Source: Membranipora membranacea
Taxonomy: Eukaryota > Bryozoa > Gymnolaemata > Cheilostomatida > Membraniporidae
Direction: 5' to 3'
Assembly (NCBI GenBank): GCA_914767715.1
Contig: OU612065.1
Span: 28,768,001 to 28,832,000 of the forward strand
Length of the DNA: 64,000 nucleotides
Below are positions 12,301-26,009 of the stretch, in pieces. The first letter of the stretch is position 1; each line of letters opens with the position of its first letter. Both the position numbers and the translations under genes were made by a program. Below the pieces are notes generated by a model. That model had not been told where the DNA came from. It did not search any database and saw only the letters and a list, made by a program, of their open reading frames with translations.

Positions 12301-15300
12301 TTCTGGAATTTGAATGAGGCCAATGAGGCCATCAACTGGTCAGAGTTTAAAAGAAATCCGATGGCTTTTTAATTTTTTCGCCTGCCGTTTGGCATGTTTT
12401 TTTATGTCAAAATTGGCCCTCGTTAAAAATGTTGCTGACGCCAATCTAAGAGGGGCAGCCCCGAACGGTTTTCCGTTCCAAAGTCAGCATGAAATTCCAC
12501 ACGGTATAGAGTAGGTTAGAAGGCAATCTATTTTTTAATCTTGCCGTAAAAAACACCAAGGGTCCCCCCTTTGTTACTTTTCATAATTTTAAAGTCGCTC
12601 TCATCTCTGTTCTATTTATCGTAGGATCTTCATATTCTGGAATTTGAATGAGGCCAATGAGGCCATCAACTGGTCAGAGTTTAAAAGAAATTCGATGGCT
12701 TTTTAATTTTTTCGCCTGCCGTTTGGCATGTTTTTTTATGTCAAAATTGGCCCTCGTTAAAAATGTTGCTGACGCCAATCTAAGAGGGGCAGCCCCGAAC
12801 GGTTTTCCGTTCCAAAGTCAGCATGAAATTCCACACGGTATAGAGTAGGTTAGAAGGCAATCTATTTTTTAATCTGGCCGTAAAAAACACCAAGGGTCCC
12901 CCCTTTGTTACTTTTCATAATTTTAAAGTCGCTCTCATCTCTGTTCTATTTATCGTAGGATCTTCATATTCTGGAATTTGAATGAGGCCAATGAGGCCAT
13001 CAACTGGTCAGAGTTTAAAAGAAATCCGATGGCTTTTTAATTTTTTCGCCTGCCGTTTGGCATGTTTTTTTATGTCAAAATTGGCCCGCGTTAAAAATGT
13101 TGCTGACGCCAATCTAAGAGGGGCAGCCCCGAACGGTTTTCCGTTCCAAAGTCAGCATGAAATTCCACACGGTATAGAGTAGGTTAGAAGGCAATCTATT
13201 TTTTAATCTGGCCGTAAAAAACACCAAGGGTCCCCCCTTTGTTACTTTTCATAATTTTAAAGTCGCTCTCATCTCTGTTCTATTTATCGTAGGATCTTCA
13301 TATTCTGGAATTTGAATGAGGCCAATGAGGCCATCAACTGGTCAGAGTTTAAAAGAAATTTGATGGCTTTTTAATTTTTTCGCCTGCCGTTTGGCATGTT
13401 TCTTTATGTCAAAAATGTGCCCTCGTTAAAAATGTTGCTGACGCCAATCTAAGAGGGGCAGCCCCGAACGGTTTTCCGTTCCAAAGTCAGCATGAAATTC
13501 CACACGGTATAGAGTAGGTTAGAAGGCAATCTATTTTTTAATCTGGCCGTAAAAAACACCAAGGGTCCCCCCTTTGTTACTTTTCATAATTTTAAAGTCG
13601 CTCTCATCTCTGTTCTATTTATCGTAGGATCTTCATATTCTGGAATTTGAATGAGGCCAATGAGGCCATCAACTGGTCAGAGTTTAAAAGAAATCCGATG
13701 GCTTTTTAATTTTTTCGCCTGCCGTTTGGCATGTTTTTTTATGTCAAAATTGGCCCTCGTTAAAAATGTTGCTGACGCCAATCTAAGAGGGGCAGCCCCG
13801 AACGGTTTTCCGTTCCAAAGTCAGCATGAAATTCCACACGGTATAGAGTAGGTTAGAAGGCAATCTATTTTTTAATCTGGCCGTAAAAAACACCAAGGGT
13901 CCCCCCTTTGTTACTTTTCATAATTTTAAAGTCGCTCTCATCTCTGTTCTATTTATCGTAGGATCTTCATATTCTGGAATTTGAATGAGGCCAATGAGGC
14001 CATCAACTGGTCAGAGTTTAAAAGAAATCCGATGGCTTTTTAATTTTTTCGCCTGCTGTTTGGCATGTTTTTTTATGTCAAAATTGGCCCTCGTTAAAAA
14101 TGTTGCTGACGCCAGTGTAAGAGGGGCAGCCCCGAACGGTTTTCCGTTCCAAAGTCAGCATGAAATTCCACACGGTATAGAGTAGGTTAGAAGGCAATCT
14201 ATTTTTTAATCTTGCCGTGAAAAACACCAAGGGTCCCCCCTTTGTTACTTTTCATAATTTTAAAGTCGCTCTCATCTCTGTTCTATTTATCGTAGGATCT
14301 TCATATTCTGGAATTTGAATGAGGCCAATGAGGCCATCAACTGGTCAGAGTTTAAAAGAAATCCGATGGCTTTTTAATTTTTTCGCTTGCCGTTTGGCAT
14401 GTTTTTTATGTCAAAATTGGCCCTCGTTAAAAATGTTGCTGACGCCAATCTAAGAGGGGCAGCCCCGAACGGTTTTCCGTTCCAAAGTCAGCATGAAATT
14501 CCACACGGTATAGAGTAGGTTAGAAGGCAATCTATTTTTTAATCTGGCCGTAAAAAACACCAAGGGTCCCCCCTTTGTTACTTTTCATAATTTTAAAGTC
14601 GCTCTCATCTCTGTTCTATTTATCGTAGGATCTTCATATTCTGGAATTTGAATGAGGCCAATGAGGCCATCAACTGGTCAGAGTTTAAAAGAAATTTGAT
14701 GGCTTTTTAATTTTTTCGCCTGCCGTTTGGCATGTTTCTTTATGTCAAAAATGTGCCCTCGTTAAAAATGTTGCTGACGCCAATCTAAGAGGGGCAGCCC
14801 CGAACGGTTTTCCGTTCCAAAGTCAGCATGAAATTCCACACGGTATAGAGTAGGTTAGAAGGCAATCTATTTTTTAATCTGGCCGTAAAAAACACCAAGG
14901 GTCCCCCCTTTGTTACTTTTCATAATTTTAAAGTCGCTCTCATCTCTGTTCTATTTATCGTAGGATCTTCATATTCTGGAATTTGAATGAGGCCAATGAG
15001 GCCATCAACTGGTCAGAGTTTAAAAGAAATTTGATGGCTTTTTAATTTTTTCGCCTGCCGTTTGGCATGTTTTTTTATGTCAAAATTGGCCCTCGTTAAA
15101 AATGTTGCTGACGCCAATCTAAGAGGGGCAGCCCCGAACGGTTTTCCGTTCCAAAGTCAGCATGAAATTCCACACGGTATAGAGTAGGTTAGAAGGCAAT
15201 CTATTTTTTAATCTGGCCGTAAAAAACACCAAGGGTCCCCCCTTTGTTACTTTTCATAATTTTAAAGTCGCTCTCATCTCTGTTCTATTTATCGTAGGAT

Positions 15301-16990
15301 CTTCATATTCTGGAATTTGAATGAGGCCAATGAGGCCATCAACTGGTCAGAGTTTAAAAGAAATCCGATGGCTTTTTAATTTTTTCGCCTGCTGTTTGGC
15401 ATGTTTTTTTATGTCAAAATTGGCCCTCGTTAAAAATGTTGCTGACGCCAGTCTAAGAGGGGCAGCCCCGAACGGTTTTCCGTTCCAAAGTCAGCATGAA
15501 ATTCCACACGGTATAGAGTAGGTTAGAAGGCAATCTATTTTTTAATCTTGCCGTGAATAACACCAAGGGTCCCCCCTTTGTTACTTTTCATAATTTTAAA
15601 GTCGCTCTCATCTCTGTTCTATTTATCGTAGGATCTTCATATTCTGGAATTTGAATGAGGCCAATGAGGCCATCAACTGGTCAGAGTTTAAAAGAAATCA
15701 GATGGCTTTTTAATTTTTTCGCTTGCCGTTTGGCATGTTTTTTTATGTCAAAATTGGCCCTCGTTAAAAATGTTGCTGACGCCAATCTAAGAGGGGCAGC
15801 CCCGAACGGTTTTCCGTTCCAAAGTCAGCATGAAATTCCACACGGTATAGAGTAGGTTAGAAGGCAATCTATTTTTTAATCTTGCCGTGAAAAACACCAA
15901 GGGTCCCCCCTTTGTTACTTTTCATAATTTTAAAGTCGCTCTTATCTCTGTTCTATCTATCGTAGGATCTTCATATTCTGGAATTTGAATGAGGCCAATG
16001 AGGCCATCAACTGGTCAGAGTTTAAAAGAAATCCGATGGCTTTTTAATTTTTTCGCCTGCCGTTTGGCATGTTTTTTTATGTCAAAATTGGCCCTCGTTA
16101 AAAATGTTGCTGACGCCAATCTAAGAGGGGCAGCCCCGAACGGTTTTCCGTTCCAAAGTCAGCATGAAATTCCACACGGTATAGAGTAGGTTAGAAGGCA
16201 ATCTATTTTTTAATCTTGCCGTAAAAAACACCAAGGGTCCCCCCTTTGTTACTTTTCATAATTTTAAAGTCGCTCTCATCTCTGTTCTATTTATCGTAGG
16301 ATCTTCATATTCTGGAATTTGAATGAGGCCAATGAGGCCATCAACTGGTCAGAGTTTAAAAGAAATCCGATGGCTTTTTAATTTTTTCGCCTGCCGTTTG
16401 GCATGTTTTTTTATGTCAAAATTGGCCCTCGTTAAAAATGTTGCTGACGCCAATCTAAGAGGGGCAGCCCCGAACGGTTTTCCGTTCCAAAGTCAGCATG
16501 AAATTCCACACGGTATAGAGTAGGTTAGAAGGCAATCTATTTTTTAATCTGGCCGTAAAAAACACCAAGGGTCCCCCCTTTGTTACTTTTCATAATTTTA
16601 AAGTCGCTCTCATCTCTGTTCTATTTATCGTAGGATCTTCATATTCTGGAATTTGAATGAGGCCAATGAGGCCATCAACTGGTCAGAGTTTAAAAGAAAT
16701 CCGATGGCTTTTTAATTTTTTCGCCTGCCGTTTGGCATGTTTTTTTATGTCAAAATTGGCCCTCGTTAAAAATGTTGCTGACGCCAATCTAAGAGGGGCA
16801 GCCCCGAACGGTTTTCCGTTCCAAAGTCAGCATGAAATTCCACACGGTATAGAGTAGGTTAGAAGGCAATCTATTTTTTAATCTGGCCGTAAAAAACACC
16901 AAGGGTCCCCCCTTTGTTACTTTTCATAAATTTAAAGTCGCTCTCATCTCTGTTCTATTTATCGTAGGATCTTCATATTCTGGAATTTGA
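9307..16990 (+). repeat. Mixed left-domain monomers (23 units)
   Basis: These 23 units still carry left-domain variants (CGCTTGCC, GCCGTGAAAAAC, CTATCTATCG, TTTCATAA) but in an order that no longer matches blocks A1 and A2. Several units (9975, 10643, 13316, 14652, 14987) carry AAATTTGATGG. Units 11980-12314 and 15655-15989 share CTCTTATCTC with CTATCTATC followed by a CTTGCCGTAAAA unit, 3,675 bp apart, so pieces of a further HOR copy are present. Confidence 0.7.
13316..15988 (+). repeat. 4-monomer tandem duplication
   Basis: Units 13316 and 14652 share TTTCTTTATG with the one-base-longer AAAAATGTGCCC. Units 13985 and 15321 share GCTGTTTGG with GCCAGTNTAAG. Units 14319 and 15655 share CGCTTGCC. 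Each pair is 1,336 bp apart, exactly four units. Units 13651 and 14987 fit the spacing but differ at the AAATTTGATGG site, so some change or conversion followed the duplication. Confidence 0.72.
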
Positions 16991-19900
16991 ATGAGGCCAA
17001 TGAGGCCATCAACTGGTCAGAGTTTAAAAGAAATCCGATGGCTTTTTAATTTTTTCGCCTGCTGTTTGGCATGTCTTTTTATGTCAAAATTGGCCCTCGT
17101 TAAAAATGTTGCTGACGCCAATCTAAGAGGGGCAGCCCCGAACGGTTTTCCGTTCCAAAGTCAGCATGAAATTCCACACGGTATAGAGTAGGTTAGAAGG
17201 CAATCTATTTTTTAATCTGGCCGTAAAAAACACCAAGGGTCCCCCCTTTGTTACTTTTTATAATTTTAAAGCCGCTCTCATCTCTGTTCTATTTATCGTA
17301 GGATCTTCATATTCTGGAATTTGAATGAGGCCAATGAGGCCATCAACTGGTCAGAGTTTAAAAGAAATCCGATGGCTTTTTAATTTTTTCGCCTGCCGTT
17401 TGGCATGTTTTTTTATGTCAAAATTGGCCCTCGTTAAAAATGTTGCTGACGCCAATCTAAGAGGGGCAGCCCCGAACGGTTTTCCGTTCCAAAGTCAGCA
17501 TGAAATTCCACACGGCATAGAGTAGGTTAGAAGGCAATCTATTTTTTAATCTGGCCGTAAAAAAACACCAAGGGTCCCCCCTTTGTTACTTTTTATAATT
17601 TTAAAGTCGCTCTCATCTCTGTTCTATTTATCGTAGGATCTTCATATTCTGGAATTTGAATGAGGCCAATGAGGCCATCAACTGGTCAGAGTTTAAAAGA
17701 AATCCGATGGCTTTTTAATTTTTTCGCCTGCCGTTTGGCATGTTTTTTTATGTCAAAATTGGCCCTCGTTAAAAATGTTGCTGACGCCAATCTAAGAGGG
17801 GCAGCCCCGAACGGTTTTCCGTTCCAAAGTCAGCATGAAATTCCACACGGTATAGAGTAGGTTAGAAGGCAATTTATTTTTTAATCTGGCCGTAAAAAAC
17901 ACCAAGGGTCCCCCCTTTGTTACTTTTTATAATTTTAAAGTCGCTCTCATCTCTGTTCTATTTATCGTAGGATCTTCATATTCTGGACTTTGAACGAGGC
18001 CAATGAGGCCATCAACTGGTCAGAGTTTAAAAGAAATCAGATGGCTTTTTAATTTTTTCGCCTGCCGTTTGGCATGTTTTTTTATGTCAAAATTGGCCCT
18101 CGTTAAAAATGTTGCTGACGCCAATCTAAGAGGGGCAGCCCCGAACGGTTTTCCGTTCCAAAGTCAGCATGAAATTCCACACGGTATAGAGTAGGTTAGA
18201 AGGCAATCTATTTTTTAATCTGGCCGTAAAAAACACCAAGGGTCCCCCCTTTGTAACTTTTTATAATTTTAAAGTCGCTCTCATCTCTGTTCTATTTATC
18301 ATAGGATCTTCATATTCTGGAATTTGAATGAGGCCAATGAGGCCATCAACTGGTCAGAGTTTAAAAGAAATCCGATGGCTTTTTAATTTTTTCGCCTGCC
18401 GTTTGGCATGTTTTTTTATGTCAAAATTGGCCCTCGTTAAAAATGTTGCTGACGCCAATCTAAGAGGGGCAGCCCCGAACGGTTTTCCGTTCCAAAGTCA
18501 GCATGAAATTCCACACGGTATAGAGTAGGTTAGAAGGCAATCTATTTTTTAATCTGGCCGTAAAAAACACCAAGGGTCCCCCCTTTGTTACTTTTTATAA
18601 TTTTAAAGTCGCTCTCATCTCTGTTCTATTTATCGTAGGATCTTCATATTCTGGAATTTGAATGAGGCCAATGAGGCCATCAACTGGTCAGAGTTTAAAA
18701 GAAATCCGATGGCTTTTTAATTTTTTCGCCTGCCGTTTGGCATGTTTTTTTATGTCAAAATTGGCCCTCGTTAAAAATGTTGCTGACGCCAATCTAAGAG
18801 GGGCAGCCCCGAACGGTTTTCCGTTCCAAAGTCAGCATGAAATTCCACACGGTATAGAGTAGGTTAGAAGGCAATCTATTTTTTAATCTGGCCGTAAAAA
18901 ACACCAAAGGTCCCCCCTTTGTTACTTTTTATAATTTTAAAGTCGCTTTCATCTCTGTTCTATTTATCGTAGGATCTTCATATTCTGGAATTTGAATGAG
19001 GCCAATGAGGACATCAACTGGTCAGAGTTTAAAAGAAATCCGATGGCGTTTTAATTTTTTCGCCTGCCGTTTGGCATGTTTTTTTATGTCAAAATTGGCC
19101 CTCGTTAAAAATGTTGCTGACGCCAATCTAAGAGGGGCAGCCCCGAACGGTTTTCCGTTCCAAAGTCAGCATGAAATTCCACACGGTATAGAGTAGGTTA
19201 GAAGGCAATCTATTTTTTAATCTGGCCGTAAAAAACACCAAGGGTCCCCCCTTTGTTACTTTTTATAATTTTAAAGTCGCTCTCATCTCTGTTCTATTTA
19301 TCGTAGGATCTTCATATTCTGGAATTTGAATGAGGCCAATGAGGCCATCAACTGGTCAGAGTTTTAAAGAAATCCGGTGGCTTTTTAATTTTTTCGCCTG
19401 CCGTTTGGCATGTTTTTTTATGTCAAAATTGGCCCTCGTTAAAAATGTTGCTGACGCCAATCTAAGAGGGGCAGCCCCGAACGGTTTTCCGTTCCAAAGT
19501 CAGCATGAAATTCCACACGGTATAGAGTAGGTTAGAAGGCAATCTATTTTTTAATCTTGCCGTAAAAAACACCAAGGGTCCCCCCTTTGTTACTTTTTAT
19601 AATTTTAAAGTCGCTCTCATCTCTGTTCTATTTATCGTAGGATCTTCATATTCTGGAATTTGAATGACGCCAATGAGGCCATCAACTGGTCAGAGTTTAA
19701 AAGAAATCCGATGGCTTTTTAATTTTTTCGCCTGCCGTATGGCATGTTTTTTTATGTCAAAATTGGCCCTCGTTAAAAATGTTGCTGACACCAATCTAAG
19801 AGGGACAGCCCCGAACGGTTTTCCGTTCCAAAGTCAGCATGAAATTCCACACTGTATAGAGTAGGTTAGAAGGCAATCTATTTTTTAATCTGGCCGTAAA

Positions 19901-21667
19901 AAACACCACGGGTCCCCCCTTTGTTACTTTTTATAATTTTATAGTCGCTCTCATCTCTGTTCTATTTATCGTAGGATCTTCATATTCTGGAATTTGAATG
20001 AGGCCAATGAGGCCATCAACTGGTCAGAGTTTAAAAGAAATCCGATGGCTTTTTAATTTTTTCGCCTGCCGTTTGGCATGTTTTTTTATGTCAAAATTGG
20101 CCCTCGTTAAAAATGTTGCTGACGCCAATCTAAGAGGGGCAGCCCCGAACGGTTTTCCGTTCCAAAGTCAGCATGAAATTCCACACGGTATAGAGTAGGT
20201 TAGAAGGCAATCTATTTTTTCATCTGGCCGTAAAAAACACCAAGGGTCCCCCCTTTGTTACTTTTTATAATTTTAAAGTCGCTCTCATCTCTGTTCTATT
20301 TATCGTAGGATCTTCATATTCTGGAATTTGAATGAGGCCAATGAGGCCATCAACTGGTCAGAGTTTAAAAGAAATCCGATGGCTTTTTAATTCTTTTGCC
20401 TGCCGTTTGGCATGTTTTTTTATGTCAAAATTGGCCCTCGTTAAAACTGTTGCTGACGCCAATCTAAGAGGGGCAGCCCCGAACGGTTTTCCGTTCCAAA
20501 GTCAGCATGAAATTCCACACGGTATAGAGTAGGTTAGAAGGCAATCTATTTTTTAATCTGGCCGTAAAAAACACCAAGGGTCCCCCCTTTGTTACTTTTC
20601 ATAATTTTAAAGTCGCTCTCATCTCTGTTCTATTTATCGTAGGATCTTCATATTCTGGAATTTGAATGAGGCCAATGAGGCCATCAACTGGTCAGAGTTT
20701 AAAAGAAATCCGATGGCTTTTAAATTTTTTCGCCTGCCGTTTGGCATGTCTTTTTATGTCAAAATTGGCCCTCGTTAAAAATGTTGCTGACGCCAATCTA
20801 AGAGGGGCAGCCCCGAACGGTTTTCCGTTCCAAAGTCAGCATGAAATTCCACACGGTATAGAGTAGGTTAGAAGGCAATCTATTTTTTAATCTGGCCGTA
20901 AAAAACACCAAGGGTCCCCCCTTTGTTACTTTTTATAATTTTAAAGTCGCTCTCATCTCTGTTCTATTTATCGTAGGATCTTCATATTCTGGAATTTGAA
21001 TGAGGCCAATGAGGCCATCAACTGGTCAGAGTTTAAAAGAAATTTGATGGCTTTTTAATTTTTTCGCCTGCCGTTTGGCATGTTTTTTTATGTCAAAATT
21101 GGCCCTCGTTAAAAATGTTGCTGACGCCAATCTAAGAGGGGCAGCCCCGAACGGTTTTCCGTTCCAAAGTCAGCATGAAATTCCACACGGTATAGAGTAG
21201 GTTAGAAGGCAATCTATTATTTAATCTGGCCGTAAAAAACAGCAAGGGTCCCCCCTTTGTTACTTTTCATAATTTTAAAGTCGCTCTCATCTCTGTTCTA
21301 TTTATCGTAGGATCTTCATATTCTGGAATTTGAATGAGGCCAATGAGGCCATCAACTGGTCAGAGTTTAAAAGAAATCCGATGGCTTTTTAATTTTTTCG
21401 CCTGCCGTTTGGCATGTCTTTTTATGTCAAAATTGGCCCTCGTTAAAAATGTTGCTGACGCCAATCTAAGAGGGGCAGCCCCGAACGGTTTTCCGTTCCA
21501 AAGTCAGCATGAAATTCCACACGGTATAGAGTAGGTTAGAAGGCAATCTATTTTTTAATCTGGCCGTAAAAAACACCAAGGGTCCCCCCTTTGTTACTTT
21601 TTATAATTTTAAAGCCGCTCTCATCTCTGTTCTATTTATCGTAGGATCTTCATATTCTGGAATTTGA
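16991..21667 (+). repeat. HOR block B1, 14 monomers
   Basis: This block starts with a unit marked GCTGTTTGG, ATGTCTTTTT and AAAGCCGCTC. It continues with a GTAAAAAAAC unit (17325), an AATTTATTTT unit (17660), an ACGAGGCCA plus AATCAGATGG plus TTTGTAAC plus ATCATAGG unit (17994), GAGGACATC with GGCGTTTT (18996), GTTTTAAAG with CCGGTGG (19330), the highly marked 19664 unit (ATGACGCC, GTATGG, GACACC, CACACTG, TTTATAGTCG), TTTTTCATC (19998) and AAACTGTTG (20332). The next copy of the first marker unit is at 21668, 4,677 bp later. Confidence 0.85.
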
Positions 21668-24600
21668 ATGAGGCCAATGAGGCCATCAACTGGTCAGAGT
21701 TTAAAAGAAATCCGATGGCTTTTTAATTTTTTCGCCTGCTGTTTGGCATGTCTTTTTATGTCAAAATTGGCCCTCGTTAAAAATGTTGCTGACGCCAATC
21801 TAAGAGGGGCAGCCCCGAACGGTTTTCCGTTCCAAAGTCAGCATGAAATTCCACACGGTATAGAGTAGGTTAGAAGGCAATCTATTTTTTAATCTGGCCG
21901 TAAAAAACACCAAGGGTCCCCCCTTTGTTACTTTTTATAATTTTAAAGCCGCTCTCATCTCTGTTCTATTTATCGTAGGATCTTCATATTCTGGAATTTG
22001 AATGAGGCCAATGAGGCCATCAACTGGTCAGAGTTTAAAAGAAATCCGATGGCTTTTTAATTTTTTCGCCTGCCGTTTGGCATGTTTTTTTATGTCAAAA
22101 TTGGCCCTCGTTAAAAATGTTGCTGACGCCAATCTAAGAGGGGCAGCCCCGAACGGTTTTCCGTTCCAAAGTCAGCATGAAATTCCACACGGTATAGAGT
22201 AGGTTAGAAGGCAATCTATTTTTTAATCTGGCCGTAAAAAAACACCAAGGGTCCCCCCTTTGTTACTTTTTATAATTTTAAAGTCGCTCTCATCTCTGTT
22301 CTATTTATCGTAGGATCTTCATATTCTGGAATTTGAATGAGGCCAATGAGGCCATCAACTGGTCAGAGTTTAAAAGAAATCCGATGGCTTTTTAATTTTT
22401 TCGCCTGCCGTTTGGCATGTTTTTTTATGTCAAAATTGGCCCTCGTTAAAAATGTTGCTGACGCCAATCTAAGAGGGGCAGCCCCGAACGGTTTTCCGTT
22501 CCAAAGTCAGCATGAAATTCCACACGGTATAGAGTAGGTTAGAAGGCAATCTATTTTTTAATCTGGCCGTAAAAAACACCAAGGGTCCCCCCTTTGTTAC
22601 TTTTTATAATTTTAAAGTCGCTCTCATCTCTGTTCTATTTATCGTAGGATCTTCATATTCTGGAATTTGAATGAGGCCAATGAGGCCATCAACTGGTCAG
22701 AGTTTAAAAGAAATCCGATGGCTTTTTAATTTTTTCGCCTGCCGTTTGGCATGTTTTTTTATGTCAAAATTGGCCCTCGTTAAAAATGTTGCTGACGCCA
22801 ATCTAAGAGGGGCAGCCCCGAACGGTTTTCCGTTCCAAAGTCAGCATGAAATTCCACACGGTATAGAGTAGGTTAGAAGGCAATTTATTTTTTAATCTGG
22901 CCGTAAAAAACACCAAGGGTCCCCCCTTTGTTACTTTTTATAATTTTAAAGTCGCTCTCATCTCTGTTCTATTTATCGTAGGATCTTCATATTCTGGAAT
23001 TTGAACGAGGCCAATGAGGCCATCAACTGGTCAGAGTTTAAAAGAAATCAGATGGCTTTTTAATTTTTTCGCCTGCCGTTTGGCATGTTTTTTTATGTCA
23101 AAATTGGCCCTCGTTAAAAATGTTGCTGACGCCAATCTAAGAGGGGCAGCCCCGAACGGTTTTCCGTTCCAAAGTCAGCATGAAATTCCACACGGTATAG
23201 AGTAGGTTAGAAGGCAATCTATTTTTTAATCTGGCCGTAAAAAACACCAAGGGTCCCCCCTTTGTAACTTTTTATAATTTTAAAGTCGCTCTCATCTCTG
23301 TTCTATTTATCATAGGATCTTCATATTCTGGAATTTGAATGAGGCCAATGAGGCCATCAACTGGTCAGAGTTTAAAAGAAATCCGATGGCTTTTTAATTT
23401 TTTCGCCTGCCGTTTGGCATGTTTTTTTATGTCAAAATTGGCCCTCGTTAAAAATGTTGCTGACGCCAATCTAAGAGGGGCAGCCCCGAACGGTTTTCCG
23501 TTCCAAAGTCAGCATGAAATTCCACACGGTATAGAGTAGGTTAGAAGGCAATCTATTTTTTAATCTGGCCGTAAAAAACACCAAGGGTCCCCCCTTTGTT
23601 ACTTTTTATAATTTTAAAGTCGCTCTCATCTCTGTTCTATTTATCGTAGGATCTTCATATTCTGGAATTTGAATGAGGCCAATGAGGCCATCAACTGGTC
23701 AGAGTTTAAAAGAAATCCGATGGCTTTTTAATTTTTTCGCCTGCCGTTTGGCATGTTTTTTTATGTCAAATTTGGCCCTCGTTAAAAATGTTGCTGACGC
23801 CAATCTAAGAGGGGCAGCCCCGAACGGTTTCCGTTCCAAAGTCAGCATGAAATTCCACACGGTATAGAGTAGGTTAGAAGGCAATCTATTTTTTAATCTG
23901 GCCGTAAAAAACACCAAGGGTCCCCCCTTTGTTACTTTTTATAATTTTAAAGTCGCTCTCATCTCTGTTCTATTTATCGTAGGATCTTCATATTCTGGAA
24001 TTTGAATGAGGCCAATGAGGCCATCAACTGGTCAGAGTTTTAAAGAAATCCGGTGGCTTTTTAATTTTTTCGCCTGCCGTTTGGCATGTTTTTTTATGTC
24101 AAAATTGGCCCTCGTTAAAAATGTTGCTGACGCCAATCTAAGAGGGGCAGCCCCGAACGGTTTTCCGTTCCAAAGTCAGCATGAAATTCCACACGGTATA
24201 GAGTAGGTTAGAAGGCAATCTATTTTTTAATCTTGCCGTAAAAAACACCAAGGGTCCCCCCTTTGTTACTTTTTATAATTTTAAAGTCGCTCTCATCTCT
24301 GTTCTATTTATCGTAGGATCTTCATATTCTGGAATTTGAATGACGCCAATGAGGCCATCAACTGGTCAGAGTTTAAAAGAAATCCGATGGCTTTTTAATT
24401 TTTTCGCCTGCCGTATGGCATGTTTTTTTATGTCAAAATTGGCCCTCGTTAAAAATGTTGCTGACACCAATCTAAGAGGGGCAGCCCCGAACGGTTTTCC
24501 GTTCCAAAGTCAGCATGAAATTCCACACTGTATAGAGTAGGTTAGAAGGCAATCTATTTTTTAATCTGGCCGTAAAAAACACCAAGGGTCCCCCCTTTGT

Positions 24601-26009
24601 TACTTTTTATAATTTTATAGTCGCTCTCATCTCTGTTCTATTTATCGTAGGATCTTCATATTCTGGAATTTGAATGACGCCAATGAGGCCATCAACTGGT
24701 CAGAGTTTAAAAGAAATCCGATGGCTTTTTAATTTTTTCGCCTGCCGTTTGGCATGTTTTTTTATGTCAAAATTGGCCCTCGTTAAAAATGTTGCTGACG
24801 CCAATCTAAGAGGGGCAGCCCCGAACGGTTTTCCGTTCCAAAGTCAGCATGAAATTCCACACGGTATAGAGTAGGTTAGAAGGCAATCTATTTTTTCATC
24901 TGGCCGTAAAAAACACCAAGGGTCCCCCCTTTGTTACTTTTTATAATTTTAAAGTCGCTCTCATCTCTGTTCTATTTATCGTAGGATCTTCATATTCTGG
25001 AATTTGAATGAGGCCAATGAGGCCATCAACTGGTCAGAGTTTAAAAGAAATCCGATGGCTTTTTAATTCTTTCGCCTGCCGTTTGGCATGTTTTTTTATG
25101 TCAAAATTGGCCCTCGTTAAAACTGTTGCTGACGCCAATCTAAGAGGGGCAGCCCCGAACGGTTTTCCGTTCCAAAGTCAGCATGAAATTCCACACGGTA
25201 TAGAGTAGGTTAGAAGGCAATCTATTTTTTAATCTGGCCGTAAAAAACACCAAGGGTCCCCCCTTTGTTACTTTTCATAATTTTAAAGTCGCTCTCATCT
25301 CTGTTCTATTTATCGTAGGATCTTCATATTCTGGAATTTGAATGAGGCCAATGAGGCCATCAACTGGTCAGAGTTTAAAAGAAATTTGATGGCTTTTTAA
25401 TTTTTTCGCCTGCCGTTTGGCATGTTTTTTTATGTCAAAATTGGCCCTCGTTAAAAATGTTGCTGACGCCAATCTAAGAGGGGCAGCCCCGAACGGTTTT
25501 CCGTTCCAAAGTCAGCATGAAATTCCACACGGTATAGAGTAGGTTAGAAGGCAATCTATTTTTTAATCTGGCCGTAAAAAACACCAAGGGTCCCCCCTTT
25601 GTTACTTTTCATAATTTTAAAGTCGCTCTCATCTCTGTTCTATTTATCGTAGGATCTTCATATTCTGGAATTTGAATGAGGCCAATGAAGCCATCAACTG
25701 GTCAGAGTTTAAAAGAAATCCGATGGCTTTTTAATTTTTTCGCCTGCCGTTTGGCATGTTTTTTTATGTCAAAATTGGCCCTCGTTAAAAATGTTGCTGA
25801 CGCCAATCTAAGAGGGGCAGCCCCGAACGGTTTTCCGTTCCAAAGTCAGCATGAAATTCCACACGGTATAGAGTAGGTTAGAAGGCAATCTATTTTTTAA
25901 TCTGGCCGTAAAAAACACCAAGGGTCCCCCCTTTGTTACTTTTCATAATTTTAAAGTCGCTCTCATCTCTGTTCTATTTATCGTAGGATCTTCATATTCT
26001 GGAATTTGA
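21668..26009 (+). repeat. HOR block B2, 13 monomers, copy of B1
   Basis: The marker series of B1 recurs in order: 21668, 22002 (GTAAAAAAAC), 22671 (AATTTATTTT), 23005 (ACGAGG type), 24006 (GTTTTAAAG), 24340 (the highly marked unit), 24674 (TTTTTCATC) and 25008 (AAACTGTTG). One plain unit (22337) has been gained and the GAGGACATC unit lost. Unit 24674 carries ATGACGCC that its B1 counterpart lacks. Unit 23673 has lost one T in the GGTTTTCC loop. Confidence 0.83.

Noticed and set aside
23699-23917. Minus-strand open frame of 72 codons
   Set aside because: Created by a single T loss in unit 23673; absent from the other units, so a chance product.
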